Assembly: GCA_000507305.1 (NCBI GenBank)
Contig: DF239284.1
Span: 71,815-135,814 of the forward strand
Source: Breviolum minutum Mf 1.05b.01
Lineage: Eukaryota; Sar; Dinophyceae; Suessiales; Symbiodiniaceae
DNA: 64,000 nt
Direction: 5' to 3'
Positions 28,838-38,676 of this stretch are shown in pieces; the first letter of the stretch is position 1; every line of letters begins with the position of its first letter. The notes under the pieces are model-generated. The model did no database searches. It was not told the origin of the DNA and saw only the letters and a list, made by a program, of their open reading frames with translations. The translations under genes were made by a program, and so were the position numbers.

Positions 28838-29070
28838 ACGGTTTCTACCTCCTCCTTCATTCATTTACAGTACTCCTGAGAGAGACATGCTCACCACCCA
28901 TGGGCTCTTCAAGCCACCCATACTCCAAACACGAAAAAGTCATGCCATTTACTCTTCCTGCTTTTTCACTGTGGAAGAAGACCGGGCCCCGACGCCAAAC
29001 GGGCGGCCGGGGACCGGGTGAAACAGGTCTGTTGCGACGTGGCTGCCGGGCCCCTCCGAGGTGCTGGCAA
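28838..29070. repeat. Dispersed module, copy 2, with an internal insertion
   Basis: GGTTTCTACCTCCTCCTTCA, TTACAGTACTCCTGAGAGAG, then, after about 100 extra bases, CCCTCCGAGGTGCTGGCAAA. Confidence 0.65.
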
Positions 29071-29407
29071 AGCCAGTGAGATCGCCCATTGGTAGGTCGC
29101 TGGAGCGTGTTCCTGGGGGTCAAATAGCCAAACACAGTAGTCAATGACGAGTGAGTGGCCGAAGAGGTGGACCCCTCACGGATGGTTGTCAGAGTAAGAT
29201 GAAATCTACTAAAAGGCTACCAATCTTCAAATGGGTTTTTTCATTTCGTCCATGGAAACACTCATGAAAATCAAATATTCTTCCATCTCATCATTGAGCG
29301 CCTCAGAAGTTCAAAAAACCCAACCCCAAAACTGCTTCGAACGAACGCCCAACCCATACAATTTGCGGTGACTTTTTGTTGGTGACGAGAACTGTGACTT
29401 CGGTTGC

Positions 29408-29545
29408 CGTTTCTACCTCCTCCTTCACTCATTTACATCCTCTGAGAGGGACACGCTCACCCCCCACGGCCTCGGTCCCTCTGAGTTGCTGGCAAAGCCA
29501 AGATCCGGACCGTTCTCTGACCTTCATCCGAAGAAGGGCATCTAA
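29408..29545. repeat. Dispersed module, copy 3
   Basis: CGTTTCTACCTCCTCCTTCA, CTCTGAGAGGGACACGCTCA, CCTCTGAGTTGCTGGCAAAG, then TTCATCCGAAGAAGGGCATC. Confidence 0.75.
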
Positions 29546-29551
29546 CTTGGA

Positions 29552-29629
29552 TAGATGGATAGATAGATAGATAGATAGATCTATAGATAGAAAGATAGAT
29601 AGATAGATAGATGGAAAGATGGAAAGATG

Positions 29630-29660
<31 letters not shown>

Positions 29661-29812
29661 GGAAAGATGGAAAGATGGAAAGATGGAAAGATAGATAGAT
29701 AGATAGACAGATAGATAGATAGATATATAGCTAGGTAAATATATAGATAGATAGATAGATAGGTAGATAGGTAGATAGATCTATCGATAGATAGATGGAT
29801 AGATAGATAGAT
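29552..29812. repeat. (GATA)n microsatellite with GGAAAGAT interruptions
   Basis: About 260 bp of GATA units, with two blocks of GATGGAAAGATGGAAAGATG. Confidence 0.97.
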
Positions 29813-30228
29813 ACCCTTCTCCGTAAATGTCATGTCACATAAGTCACATTGATAAATCGACTGGAATCATGCCTCTCGCAGCTTCTTCGCTGAAGAAGCA
29901 AGCCATGTTCCCACTGACTCCGCGTCACCCATTTGGACGGCCAGGTGGTCTCTGTCAATCCTTACAAACAGCCAGTGAGATCCCGACCGTTCTTTGGCCT
30001 CTTGCAGCTTCTTCGGTGATGTATTGAGCCATGTTCCCACTGTTATGAGCTTCTTGGGCGCTGTCATGAGCCGTGTTCTTTCCTGTGGACCTGCAGAAGG
30101 ACATTTTGGGGGAAAAGACCGCGAAAAAGACGGACTGGACATCTCCTTGTAGTAAGGGCGTCCTGTCAAAACCCATTGCGTGCCCTGAACCCTGTGACTG
30201 CGTTCCTGTGGCGTTGAACATTACTGTA

Positions 30229-30268
30229 CAACTCGAGAAACGGTCTTATTCGCGTTGTGGCTCCAGTG
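30229..30268. repeat. 40-bp direct repeat, copy 1
   Basis: CAACTCGAGAAACGGTCTTA followed by TTCGCGTTGTGGCTCCAGT. Copy 2 is at 30430-30476. Confidence 0.8.
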
Positions 30269-30429
30269 ACGGCCATTTCGGAACGAAGAAGTCGCACACG
30301 TCGAATTGTTTCTCACAGGTTTGCTACAAGCCAAAATGGCGAGAGCAGGTCAACCAGCAAGCAAGTCGTGTTGGCCATGGAGAAACCAAGCTCGACTGTG
30401 GAAGATCTGTTGGGACACGAAAAAAGAAC

Positions 30430-30476
30430 CAACTCTAGAAACGGTCTTATTCGCCTTGTGGCTTTTATCTCCAGTT
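30430..30476. repeat. 40-bp direct repeat, copy 2 (8-bp insertion)
   Basis: CAACTCTAGAAACGGTCTTA followed by TTCGCCTTGTGGCTTTTATC and TCCAGT. It ends within 15 bases of the spliced leader. Confidence 0.8.
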
Positions 30477-30487
30477 TTCTGGCTCAA

Positions 30488-30509
30488 CTTGAGCCAAAAT
30501 GACTACGGT
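30488..30509 (-). other. Relict dinoflagellate spliced leader
   Basis: Minus strand: A, CCGTAGT, CATTTTGGCTCAAG, matching DinoSL at 20 of 21 invariant positions, with T for C at position 7. Followed by its own imperfect inverted complement (TTGAGCCAGAAAA). Confidence 0.85.
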
Positions 30510-30524
30510 AATTGTTTTTTGGTA

Positions 30525-30720
30525 TAATAGAAGTTATATATACGTATATATATATATACATATATATATATATACTTATGTTTTTCCAGTTATTTAAATG
30601 TTAAAATTTAAAAAAATATCAATATACTTGATAATGAAAATCAAATGATTATATGTTGCCATGGGAAGAAAAATCTAGACCTGTCTCTATAGACGATATC
30701 ATCATTTCCACACATATTTT
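30525..30720. other. AT-rich segment with an (AT)n tract
   Basis: ATATAC/ATATAT tract, then low-GC sequence in which a short plus frame reads NINILDNENQMIICCHGKK. Compositionally like 31040-31190. Confidence 0.4.
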
Positions 30721-30770
30721 TTCATGGAGCTTTGGAGACTGGTAAAACTTCTACAATACTTCATAGGGAA

Positions 30771-30925
30771 AATGGTGGTACCCTTGGGATGGTACCCTTA
30801 ATAATCAATCCCATATACACCTCATATAGTCGGTATTTATTGACTAAACCCCCTTCTAAAGGGCTCCTTGGGGGGCTGAAACAGCTAGGGTACCACCCAA
30901 GGGTACCAGCATTTTCCCTAGGAAT
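30771..30925. repeat. Foldback element M, single copy
   Basis: GGGAAAATGGTGGTACCCTT and GGGATGGTACCC at the left are mirrored by GGGTACCACCCAAGGGTACC and AGCATTTTCCC at the right. No other copy was seen in the window. Confidence 0.8.
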
Positions 30926-31044
30926 ACTACTGTTGATGGAAGGCATCTTTCACCAGTTGATATGGTAAATAACCGATTATTTATAGGGTTTTATACATCC
31001 TAGGTGGTGCAGGATTTCAGCCATCCATCAACTGTATCATTAAT

Positions 31045-31190
31045 AAATGATATGTGTATATGGATATATGGAAACTCAAGCAATTTAATGACTATAAAAC
31101 TAGATGCGTCTGATGATAGAAGAATAAATTCAGTGAGAGAAGATATAAAAGGATTTGCTGAAAAAAAATGCAATGTGTATAAAAGGTATG
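31045..31190 (+). CDS. AT-rich candidate exon, unlike its neighbours
   Basis: The plus frame reads NDMCIWIYGNSSNLMTIKLD, ASDDRRINSVREDIKGFAEK and KCNVYKR, meeting a possible GTATGC donor at about 31187. Codons are strongly A/T-ending (ATA, AGA, AAA), unlike the GC-rich host exons here. Charged, helix-like protein. Possibly transferred from an AT-rich genome; unknown function. Confidence 0.36.
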
Positions 31191-31332
31191 CCTTTTTTTG
31201 CAACATGTTGTTCTCCTCCTTTTTTCGTAGAGCTTTCTCCAATACCCATATAATTTTCTTGAATCGTCCCAAAAAAAACACCCCGTACATAGTTTCTATT
31301 TTTTAGGAGTTCCCAATCATATACTGTAATAT

Positions 31333-31452
31333 NNNNNNNNNNNNNNNNNNNNNNNNNNNNNNNNNNNNNNNNNNNNNNNNNNNNNNNNNNNNNNNNNNNN
31401 NNNNNNNNNNNNNNNNNNNNNNNNNNNNNNNNNNNNNNNNNNNNNNNNNNNN
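31333..31452. other. Assembly gap
   Basis: Run of 120 N. Confidence 0.98.
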
Positions 31453-31513
31453 AGATGAGTCTCGAGAGTTGACTTGTTGACATCTTGGAGTCGATCAAAA
31501 TCCACACTGGCCT

Positions 31514-31620
31514 CCATGGGACGAAGATGGTATATTTACCTACATGAATGGTTGTTTTTTCATAGTAAGTGAGTCGGTAAATATACCGTTCGTCCCATGG
31601 ATGCTATGGGAAATGTTGTT
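31514..31620. repeat. MITE family K
   Basis: CCATGGGACGAAGATGGTAT, ATTTACCTACATGAATGG, then GTAAATATACCGTTCGTCCC and ATGGATGCTATGGG. Confidence 0.75.
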
Positions 31621-31791
31621 GACAAAAAAAAACATGAGGTGAGTTTTTGTTGGACATAACTAGTATCATGATCGCTATTATCATTATCATTGTTTACATC
31701 ATTAATGAGTATTAGATTCTCTCATTTTGTTGGGGGTTGTCAGCAATTCACAAATTTCCACTTCAGAGTTCGAAGATTTGCAAACAATCAT

Positions 31792-31898
31792 GTACACTCC
31801 CGAAAACTAACATGGAACCTAAAAATGATGGTTTTTCATAGGAATCTCCTCTTCTAGGGGTTCATTTTCAGGTTCCATGTTAGTTTTCGGGGGTGTAT
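31792..31898. repeat. MITE family G
   Basis: ACACTCCCGAAAACTAACAT left, ATGTTAGTTTTCGGGGGTGT right, with GGAACCTAAAAATGATGG inside. Confidence 0.88.
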
Positions 31899-31899
31899 G

Positions 31900-32360
31900 T
31901 TCAATAAGTGTTTCTCAAAGCAAAGAGGTACAGCCAGGACAAATTCGAGCTTGAGATCCGATCCCTACAAAATGTGATGAAAACATCTGAAGATCTTCTT
32001 CCTTGCAGATATGGTAATTTGAGGTATCCATGTGAAATTTCAGGGCTGCAACACCTGAAAACTTGATTTGGATATCAATGCTTGGAGAAAAAGTTCCAAC
32101 AAAATCTTTCATAAAAATGATGAATCCCTTGGTAGAAAGTAGAAAGTTTTCACTTTTCACAAATACAACTTGAACAAATCACCGAAAAAAAACGACGACT
32201 AAACAACTCTTCGAACTACAATCCGGATGTTAAGCGTAAAAATGCGGTTCACCATAAAGTACCCCCCCCTGAAAACTAACATGACGATTGCTGGAATATC
32301 CACCATGATTGAGTCGATGTATCTCCAACTTCTTAATGAGGATTTTCCAGCGATCCTCAT
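31900..32360. other. No assignable gene
   Basis: An 81-codon minus frame (31915-32160) includes FIIFMKDFVGTFSPSIDIQI but lacks splice context. A partial family H element lies at 32270-32355. Confidence 0.3.
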
Positions 32361-32364
32361 GTGA

Positions 32365-32460
32365 GTGAGTTTTCCGGAGGACTTGGGACCTTCGGGACCC
32401 AAAATGGACCCCTTGGGGTGGGTGGTTTGCTTGAACGGAGCCCTGGTTGCCGATTGGTGA
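32365..32460 (+). CDS. Candidate terminal exon
   Basis: The plus frame reads VSFPEDLGPSGPKMDPLGWV then VCLNGALVADW and TGA. A second plus frame (GPLGVGGLLERSPGCRLVK) is also open. GC-rich; sits between partial family H elements. Unknown. Confidence 0.32.
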   Translation: MSFPEDLGPSGPKMDPLGWVVCLNGALVADW

Positions 32461-32513
32461 AGGTGTACCAGCCATCTATGTAAGGTAGCCTAATCAATTA
32501 CCATCAATTTCCC

Positions 32514-32635
32514 TACCCTCCACCCTCCGGGATCAACTAACATTAGCAGGCCGGAAAATGGACCCGGATTGAAGATGTATTTCCTATTGAAAATGGGGAT
32601 TTTCCAGCCAGCTATGTTATTTTACCAGAGGGTAA
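32514..32635. repeat. MITE family H
   Basis: ACCCTCCGGGATCAACTAAC left; CCAGCCAGCTATGTTATTTT and ACCAGAGGGTA right. Confidence 0.75.
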
Positions 32636-33144
32636 TCAACTTTAAAATGGAGGTAGATGGAAGTTTGAAGATGATTTTCCTCTCCAATTGGGTGATTTTT
32701 GAGGTTCCAGCCATTAATTTTCAGGAATGTATGATTAATCTAAACATAGCTGGCTGAAATATCCCCATTTTTCAATAGGAAAATATATATATATATATCT
32801 TCAGGTGTTTCTTTCCAACTACTAGTATCAGCATCAATTCTGGGCAATTCATTATAGCCCATTTTAGGGGAGATTCCCGAACAATCACCACCTTTTGGGG
32901 TGACCGTTCCCGGCGGGAGTTTGTTATAAATTGCCTAGATCTATGTCGGGTATATCCTCACGTCGACTGGATGGACCCGTGCAATTTTGCGATTTTTGGC
33001 TGTTTTCGGGTTCTGAACGTACTACGTAAAACGGAATGGATTTCTCTGATATCTTGGATGGTTGTTGGACGACTAAAAAACAATGTGCCTTTTATAGTTG
33101 AGGTGAAACATCTACCCCATCGTGAACATGTCAAGTATTGGAAT

Positions 33145-33247
33145 GATACATAAGTCCACTTGCAATCATCCAAGTGGATATGTTGTCATATTGCGGAGTG
33201 ATACATAAGTCCACTTACAATCATCCAAGTGGATATGTTGTCATATT
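33145..33247. repeat. 55-bp tandem duplication
   Basis: GATACATAAGTCCACTTGCA begins at 33145 and, with one change, again at 33200. Each unit holds a small hairpin, TCCACTT / AAGTGGA. Confidence 0.92.
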
Positions 33248-33498
33248 CCTGAGTTTTTCCAGTTGCAACACATCCCCCAAGAAAAAGATATGAATCTGTT
33301 ACTGAAAAAGTCTCATCTGTGATTCTTTGGGTGATTCCTACCTGTTCGTTTGGTGCCCAAATTTCGATATCTCCCTTGGGCAGATGCCACGGTCATGGGT
33401 TGGTGCCTCATAAGGCCTGTCTCGCTGATGCTTAAGAGATAGCGATGTGTTTCACCTGGTCCCAGAAACACACGGCGCTATTTTGTTGGTATGGATAT

Positions 33499-33603
33499 GG
33501 GTGTTTCCGAAAATAGGGAAACACCCCAAAATGGATGGTGAAAATAATGGAAAACCCTATTAAAATGGATGATTTGGGGGTACCACTATTTTCGGAAACC
33601 CCC
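33499..33603. repeat. MITE family A, intact reference copy
   Basis: GGGTGTTTCCGAAAATAGGG left and CTATTTTCGGAAACCCCC right. AAATGGATGGTGAAAATAAT and CCTATTAAAATGGATGATTT lie between. Flanked by ATAT, giving ATATGG...CCATAT. Used here to reconstruct the split copy at 8281/12399. Confidence 0.92.
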
Positions 33604-33741
33604 ATATAGTTTCCAAAACTAAGATGATAAGACGGCCTTGTTAGTATAAGTCACAGATTGTTAGAACAGGCAATCATTTGATATGCGACACAATGGTTCA
33701 ATCCTGTTATATTTCCAATATGTCATATGTATAATCATGCA

Positions 33742-33859
33742 ATACTGTTGATGGAAGAAATCCTGCACCACCTGGGATCTACAAAACCTTGTAGATAAAG
33801 GAATAGGATAGACTACCAACCTCAAATGGTTAGCCGGATTTCTGATCCATCAACAGTAT
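33742..33859. repeat. MITE family D
   Basis: ATACTGTTGATGGAAGAAAT left; CGGATTTCTGATCCATCAAC right. Confidence 0.85.
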
Positions 33860-34350
33860 GATTCATATTTGTGCTCGTCATCTCAACAAGCAGACGACAA
33901 GTAGATTCGAAACAGTAACAAGTAGCACCCCTGCAAAGACCCATCATTTACCAGTATTCCGGTCATGTTGGGAAAACCAAAATGTCTATACATTCACATG
34001 ATGTTAGGGAAAATTTCCAAAATCCTAAGTCAACAACTGCATGAAATGTTTTCTCTTTAGCTTATGATTTCAGGGCCATCACCTTAACAAAAAATCATGT
34101 CGGACTTTGGAATCTGAACATCTTGGATTATTGCCATTCACGTCTATCTAGATGAATGTCTCCCTCCACAAACATCACTAAAGTTGAAAAAAGATCATAG
34201 TGTTAAAGTCTCTAAATGTGTTGGATGCTTATATCAAACACTGCCCTAAACAAGAAAAAAACAACATTCCATCATTGCAAGGCCCTGCTTTTTTGGGGGG
34301 AAAGCTTGGGATTTTTTGCCCCCAAAACTGGCGAAAGGCACCTTTTGGGC
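33860..34350. other. No assignable gene
   Basis: Noncoding-looking sequence without a strong inverted repeat or coding island. Confidence 0.4.
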
Positions 34351-34352
34351 CT

Positions 34353-34500
34353 TGAAAAAAACCCTCGGAAACTTTCCATGAAATACTGGTTGTTGAATAA
34401 GGCTCCCTTATAATGGTTTGTGAAGTAATCCCCATATGGCTGTGTAGGATTTTATCCCCAACAAATCCCTAAACAACCAGGGGCCCTTTTTTGTTCATCG
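34353..34500. repeat. MITE family B
   Basis: ACTTTCCATGAAATACTGGT, AAGTAATCCCCATATGGCTG, then CTAAACAACCAGGGGCCCTT. Confidence 0.7.
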
Positions 34501-34844
34501 TGGTTTAGTAAATATGGATACATATATTCAATTCCTTATTTTGAAGATTTGTTTTTTACAGCTCGTTCTTTTTCCAAGATAAATGTAGAATTCATTCACC
34601 CTCCAGGAAACTAACATATCCCACCTTAGGAAAGGGAAAATCATCTTCAAAAGTGCCTTTAAAAGGGGATATGTCGGATATGTTAGTTCCCAGGAGGGTA
34701 ATCCCCAACAAATCCTCTTAACAACTAGGGTCCCTTTTTTCATTGCGCATTTTTGCTTTTTGTGTGCCTGGGGGACAATGCCTCGACTCAATCCGCCGAC
34801 CCTTTTTTCTTCGGGTTTGGGGGTGTAGACAGGACAAATGATAT

Positions 34845-34949
34845 TTAGTTGGGGGTTAAACCAACCCCTTTGAAAAATATGCGCAAGTCAAAATGGGAAT
34901 CTTCCCCAAGTAGGGGTGAAAATGGAAAATGTTTGAAAACATCATCTAG
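34845..34949. repeat. MITE family C
   Basis: TTAGTTGGGGGTTAAACCAA left; TGAAAACATCATCTAGA right; AAATGGGAATCTTCCCCAAG inside. Confidence 0.7.
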
Positions 34950-35145
34950 ATATGATATATTAGAGTTACCAAAGGGTGATGAACAATAGAACAATGAAAA
35001 AAACTACCAGTGGCCCATCATTTCAGTGTCAGAATGCTGTAGGCATGATTTAGAAACTCATCAGCCGCAGAAGCCATTTTGAGGCGTTTCCAACTATCAG
35101 ATAGCATCAAAATATCAAATTCTCAAATTCTATCGTTGAAGCCAC

Positions 35146-35397
35146 TTGGAACTTGCGAACTTCCAAATCACCACCATCCCACAACGTTCATCCCAAAAAC
35201 CACCAGCCAAGCCGGAAAAAAAAAAAGATGTGTTTCCGGCGACCTCAGGCCTGATATATGGTATCTTTAAAAGACTACGAGTCGAGGACGTGTTTCATTC
35301 GTGTATAAATTCGTGTTTTGACCTCCTACGGCCCGGATGCGAATCTCTCGGAAGCCCGGGGACATCTTCCACCCAACGGTTGCGCGCCTATAGCTAA
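35146..35397 (+). CDS. Candidate coding segment, 83 residues
   Basis: The plus frame has a basic linker (SSQKPPAKPEKKKDVFPATS), then GLIYGIFKRLRVEDVFHSCI and NSCFDLLRPGCESLGS, ending in TAA at 35395-35397. A minus frame over the second half is also open (ISYRRATVGWKMSPGFREI). Composition favours plus only slightly. Confidence 0.3.
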   Translation: MELANFQITTIPQRSSQKPPAKPEKKKDVFPATSGLIYGIFKRLRVEDVFHSCINSCFDLLRPGCESLGSPGTSSTQRLRAYS

Positions 35398-35676
35398 TGA
35401 ACCTGGCATCGTGAGCCTCGTCGGGGTGGTTTTTTTCGACCCCTTCCATTTAGGGCTTATATAAACTGGCTGCAAATAAATGGGGGGCCCATGTATCACC
35501 ACTTACTAACTTGGATGATCCTCCAAGTATGATCATGAATGCCATTGGAACGTGACTACAAATCTGTCCAAGCAGTTGAGACACCTCAAATAGCCCAGGA
35601 ATTTCACCTCCATTAGCTGTATATATCTGTCAAAATGGATAGATTTTCACCCTTCCTGTGTTTCACCTTCATCCAG

Positions 35677-35809
35677 AATGCATCTGGATGCTTGCCTCTT
35701 CTTTGAGGGCCCACGGAAGACCTCCACTATCAAGGACCTGGCAGTGTTGTTGGAGCGGAAAGATTTCAATTGGCAAGATGTTGGAAAAAAAAACGCAAAA
35801 TTCAATTAG
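35677..35809 (+). CDS. Candidate terminal exon
   Basis: A CCTTCATCCAG acceptor is followed by ATG and 42 further residues: MHLDACLFFEGPRKTSTIKD, LAVLLERKDFNWQDVGKKN, then AKFN and TAG at 35807-35809. Well-mixed protein composition with a likely helix (TIKDLAVLLERKDF). The poly-A run near the end could hide a shorter true exon. Unknown function. Confidence 0.46.
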
Positions 35810-36046
35810 AAATGTGAATTTTAAAAAAAAACTGCTGTTTGACAGAAGAAATCTGGCCAGCCAGTTTAACGCAGTTGATAGGTAGTTTATCCCACTCTTA
35901 GAAACATGTATGTTGACTTCTGGTTAGCCCCTCCGGTTAACCAGTTTGGCTTCATAACACACTGGTCAATTTAGATCTATTTGATCAACTGGTGCAAAGA
36001 TGTTATCCACCAACAGAATGCCAAGAATCATGGATAGTGCCCTGGA

Positions 36047-36140
36047 TTGAAGCTTGAATCAGCATCCAACAGGAGGAAGGAATCACTTTCACCACCTTCC
36101 CCACCCCGAAAACTTAGATTTGCTGGAAAGGTGGTTGGAA
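36047..36140 (+). CDS. Candidate exon, basic
   Basis: The plus frame reads LKLESASNRRKESLSPPSPP then RKLRFAGKVVG before running into a family L element at 36135. Arg/Lys/Ser/Pro-rich. No clear acceptor. Confidence 0.3.
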
Positions 36141-36215
36141 AAAAAACAATCCAAGTTGTGGTGAAAGATGGTGATGAATCCCATGGTAGAATTTGGGATA
36201 AAAAAACAAACAAAA
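36135..36215 (+). repeat. Family L element, 3' part
   Basis: GGTTGGAAAAAAAACAATCC, GATGGTGATGAATCCCATGG, TAGAATTTGGG. Confidence 0.55.
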
Positions 36216-36504
36216 AACAAAAGAAGAAGGGGAAAGCACAAAACACAAAAACCATAGCCTGAGAAATAGGCCTAAACGCCCCAAAAGGAAGCCGGATCAT
36301 CTGAACCAACCATCCATTTTCAGTTGGCGTTAAGTCATGTTAGTTTCAGGGAGGAAACGAATCATCCCTGGCAACTCGGAAAGTCGCTCCCCCAAGGACT
36401 CACAGGGAAGAAAACCCATCCATTGCACCTTCCGGTCTCCAAATTTGCAATGATGATGTTGTCAGCCTCGGTCTGGAACGAAAGTTTGGAAAAAAAAACA
36501 TGAC

Positions 36505-36744
36505 ATGTTGCTGCCTGGAAAATGGTCCTTTAAAGTTTCCAAGTGGTTTGTTAAAAAAAAAAAAGATCCAAGCGAACCCACCCAAAATGAACTCAAAAAA
36601 ACACAGAGTTGGAAATTGATGCAACATCATTTCGCACAACATATTCGGAGAAGACATCATGTCCAAGACGTGAAAGACTCTGATACGTTTGTGCATTGGA
36701 AGATTGATCTTGCCAACACAGCACTTTTCCCAACACTTCTTTAG
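36505..36744 (+). CDS. Candidate coding segment, basic
   Basis: 79 codons. The second half is protein-like: SEPTQNELKKTQSWKLMQHH, FAQHIRRRHHVQDVKDSDTF and VHWKIDLANTALF, with TAG at 36742-36744. A poly-A tract at the start suggests the exon begins downstream of it. Confidence 0.32.
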   Translation: MLLPGKWSFKVSKWFVKKKKDPSEPTQNELKKTQSWKLMQHHFAQHIRRRHHVQDVKDSDTFVHWKIDLANTALFPTLL

Positions 36745-36843
36745 AACACTTCTCCATGTTTGTTCTCATTTGTATGGTGAATTCCTCACAGCAAAAATAC
36801 ATCGGAAAGTCATATATTAGCTAGCATTAGTCATCTTACAGCA

Positions 36844-37019
36844 CATGTTGGACAAAAGTCATTGGAAAATCCTTTGAAAAGTTCTTCGATTTCTGCCACC
36901 ACCCCCTTTCTGAGGGTATCGGGCTGTAGGACCATCACCAAAGTCAATAATTCGACTCCTGTCATCCATGGAGTCAATAGGAAAATGCCCGTTTTCAATG
37001 AGAAATACACACCTCTCAA
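36844..37019 (-). CDS. Candidate exon, minus strand
   Basis: The minus frame reads FLLTPWMTGVELLTLVMVLQ, PDTLRKGVVAEIEELFKGFS and NDFCPTCA, then a GTAAGA donor at 36843. A hydrophobic helix is followed by an amphipathic one (RKGVVAEIEELFKGF). The plus strand is also open but less ordered. Unknown. Confidence 0.38.
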
Positions 37020-37079
37020 CGGTCCATGTTCCAGCCAGCTATGTCAAAAAAAACGCAGTAGATATGGAAAAATACTGTT

Positions 37080-37213
37080 TACCCTTCCTAAAACTAACAT
37101 AGCTCCCTGAAAATCATGGTTGGAAGATTAGTTTCCTTTTGGGGCAGCCTCCTGACAGGTGGGATCAACTACCAACCTCAACGGATTTTCACGGCGGATT
37201 TCTGGTTGCCATC
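37080..37213. repeat. Fragments of MITE families F and D
   Basis: CCCTTCCTAAAACTAACATA and GGTTGGAAGATTAGTTTCCT (F), then CAACCTCAACGGATTTTCAC and CCATCAACCGTA (D). Each lacks one terminus. Confidence 0.55.
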
Positions 37214-37818
37214 AACCGTATCCTCATGATCTACTCCTGAGAGACAAAACACACACCATGGAAATTTCACCAATAAATGACCAAATCCTTGTAAGCCCTG
37301 GCCCTCCTTGAAAAAACAGACCATTTTTTTGTGATCAATGAACCGCAAAAATGCCAAATTTCGAAAAAACAAACACCTAGTTGGGGCCATTCTTTATCCA
37401 TTTTTTGTCGACAAATAACCCCCCAAACCTGAATCAACATAGGCATTTTTAAAGAAAAATCAGCTTCTTTAAGCCGAAGTCTATCCTGTCTTTGTGTTTG
37501 TTTCATGGATTTCTGGTGAGTTTCTGTGGGGAAAATACATCCATCCACAACTCCCAGTTAGGGTGATTTTCAATGCTGACTGGCCCACCTGAGTGCGAAG
37601 GCATCCCATCTGGCGATGAAGGAAATGCTCATAGCCTTAGGGTGTTTTTTGTTGCACTCAACTCCACGGCTTTTCATATTTAAACAAACAAAACGTCTGC
37701 CAAAGAATTGCTTCGTCAGTTTGAATTTTTTGAGTGTTTTTTCCCAAGTATACATGATGACAAAAATGGTGACAAAAAAACTACCAACACATTTTACGTC
37801 ACACAATTGGGGAAGACA

Positions 37819-37922
37819 GGGGTCATTATGTTCCCAAATAATGTACTTAAGGGAAATCCCCCAAAATTACCATACATTTGCTGCTTGCTTGACCCTCCCC
37901 AAATGGGTAATTTAATGATCCC
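37819..37922. repeat. Family N element
   Basis: GGGGTCATTATGTTCCCAAA, AAGGGAAATCCCCCAAAATT, then GGGTAATTTAATGATCCC. Confidence 0.7.
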
Positions 37923-38360
37923 TGCAAGATCCGTTTTTTTGTTGAAGGGATTTTTTTCTGGATGATCCCGGATTGGCTTAATTACTGACCTCCCGAAACC
38001 AATCATACTGGCCCTGTAGATTGGTTTTAAGGGGCCGAAAAAACGCCAAGCAAAATATAACTGGGCAAAACTTAGGTCCCCGGGACTAAAGGTATAGCTT
38101 TTAGTGAGTAACTCCCCTGATAACTATGAAAAAGTGTGGTTGGAAGACGATCCCTTCCTGTTCAAATGGCCCCTCTTCAGAGGATATGTTACTTTTCACG
38201 GGGGGTACATTTTTAAAAAAAGAAACAGCAAATTCAAAGGGGTTTGTTCGGGTTTTTTCGGGAGGATTCCCAAAGGTTTGCCAAGTATAGAAATCGCTCC
38301 TGGAAAAATCTGACCAATTGCCACAGATCAATTTAATAGACTGTGATGGAAGATTTTTTT

Positions 38361-38466
38361 TAGTTGGTGGTTGAACCAACCCATCTGAAAAATATGCTCG
38401 TCAAAATGGGTTCATCTTACCCAAGGATGGGGGTGAAAATAAAAAATATGTAAACCCACCACCTAG
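38361..38466. repeat. MITE family C
   Basis: TAGTTGGTGGTTGAACCAAC left; TAAACCCACCACCTAGG right. Confidence 0.8.
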
Positions 38467-38575
38467 GGACCTAGATTTTGGATGACCAGCTGCGACTTCA
38501 CTGTTTCTTCAAGTTGAGATTTTTTTGTCTCCAAGGTAAAACATGCAAATCCTTAGGTTGACACTCCACTGAAAT

Positions 38576-38676
38576 GGGTGTTTCCTTAAATGGTGGTACC
38601 CCCAAATCATCCATTTTACTAGGGTTTTCCATTATAAACCATCCATTTTGGGATACCCTTATTTTTGGAAACACCC
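38576..38676. repeat. MITE family A
   Basis: GGGTGTTTCCTTAAATGGTG left; CCCTTATTTTTGGAAACACC right. Opposite orientation to 33499 by the CCATTTTACTAGGG interior. Confidence 0.88.

Larger units (their letters stand above)
29867..30508 (-). pseudogene. Leader-tagged retroposed cDNA, decayed
   Basis: Read on the minus strand from a DinoSL at 30509. After a short untranslated stretch, two overlapping frames cover the rest. One has FNATGTQSQGSGHAMGFDR. The other has APKKLITVGTWLNTSPKKLQ, then EAKERSGSHWLFVRIDRD, and repeats the idea as ESVGTWLASSAKKLREA before a stop at 29867. The motif VGTWL-x2-S-x-KKL occurs twice. Internal duplication and frame changes indicate a decayed copy. No family recognised. 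The left border is set by the stop codon and is arbitrary. Confidence 0.45.

Noticed and set aside
30328-30348. Possible fourth leader (GCCATTTTGGCT on minus)
   Set aside because: Only a 12-base core matches, and that core is nearly palindromic, so chance is too likely.
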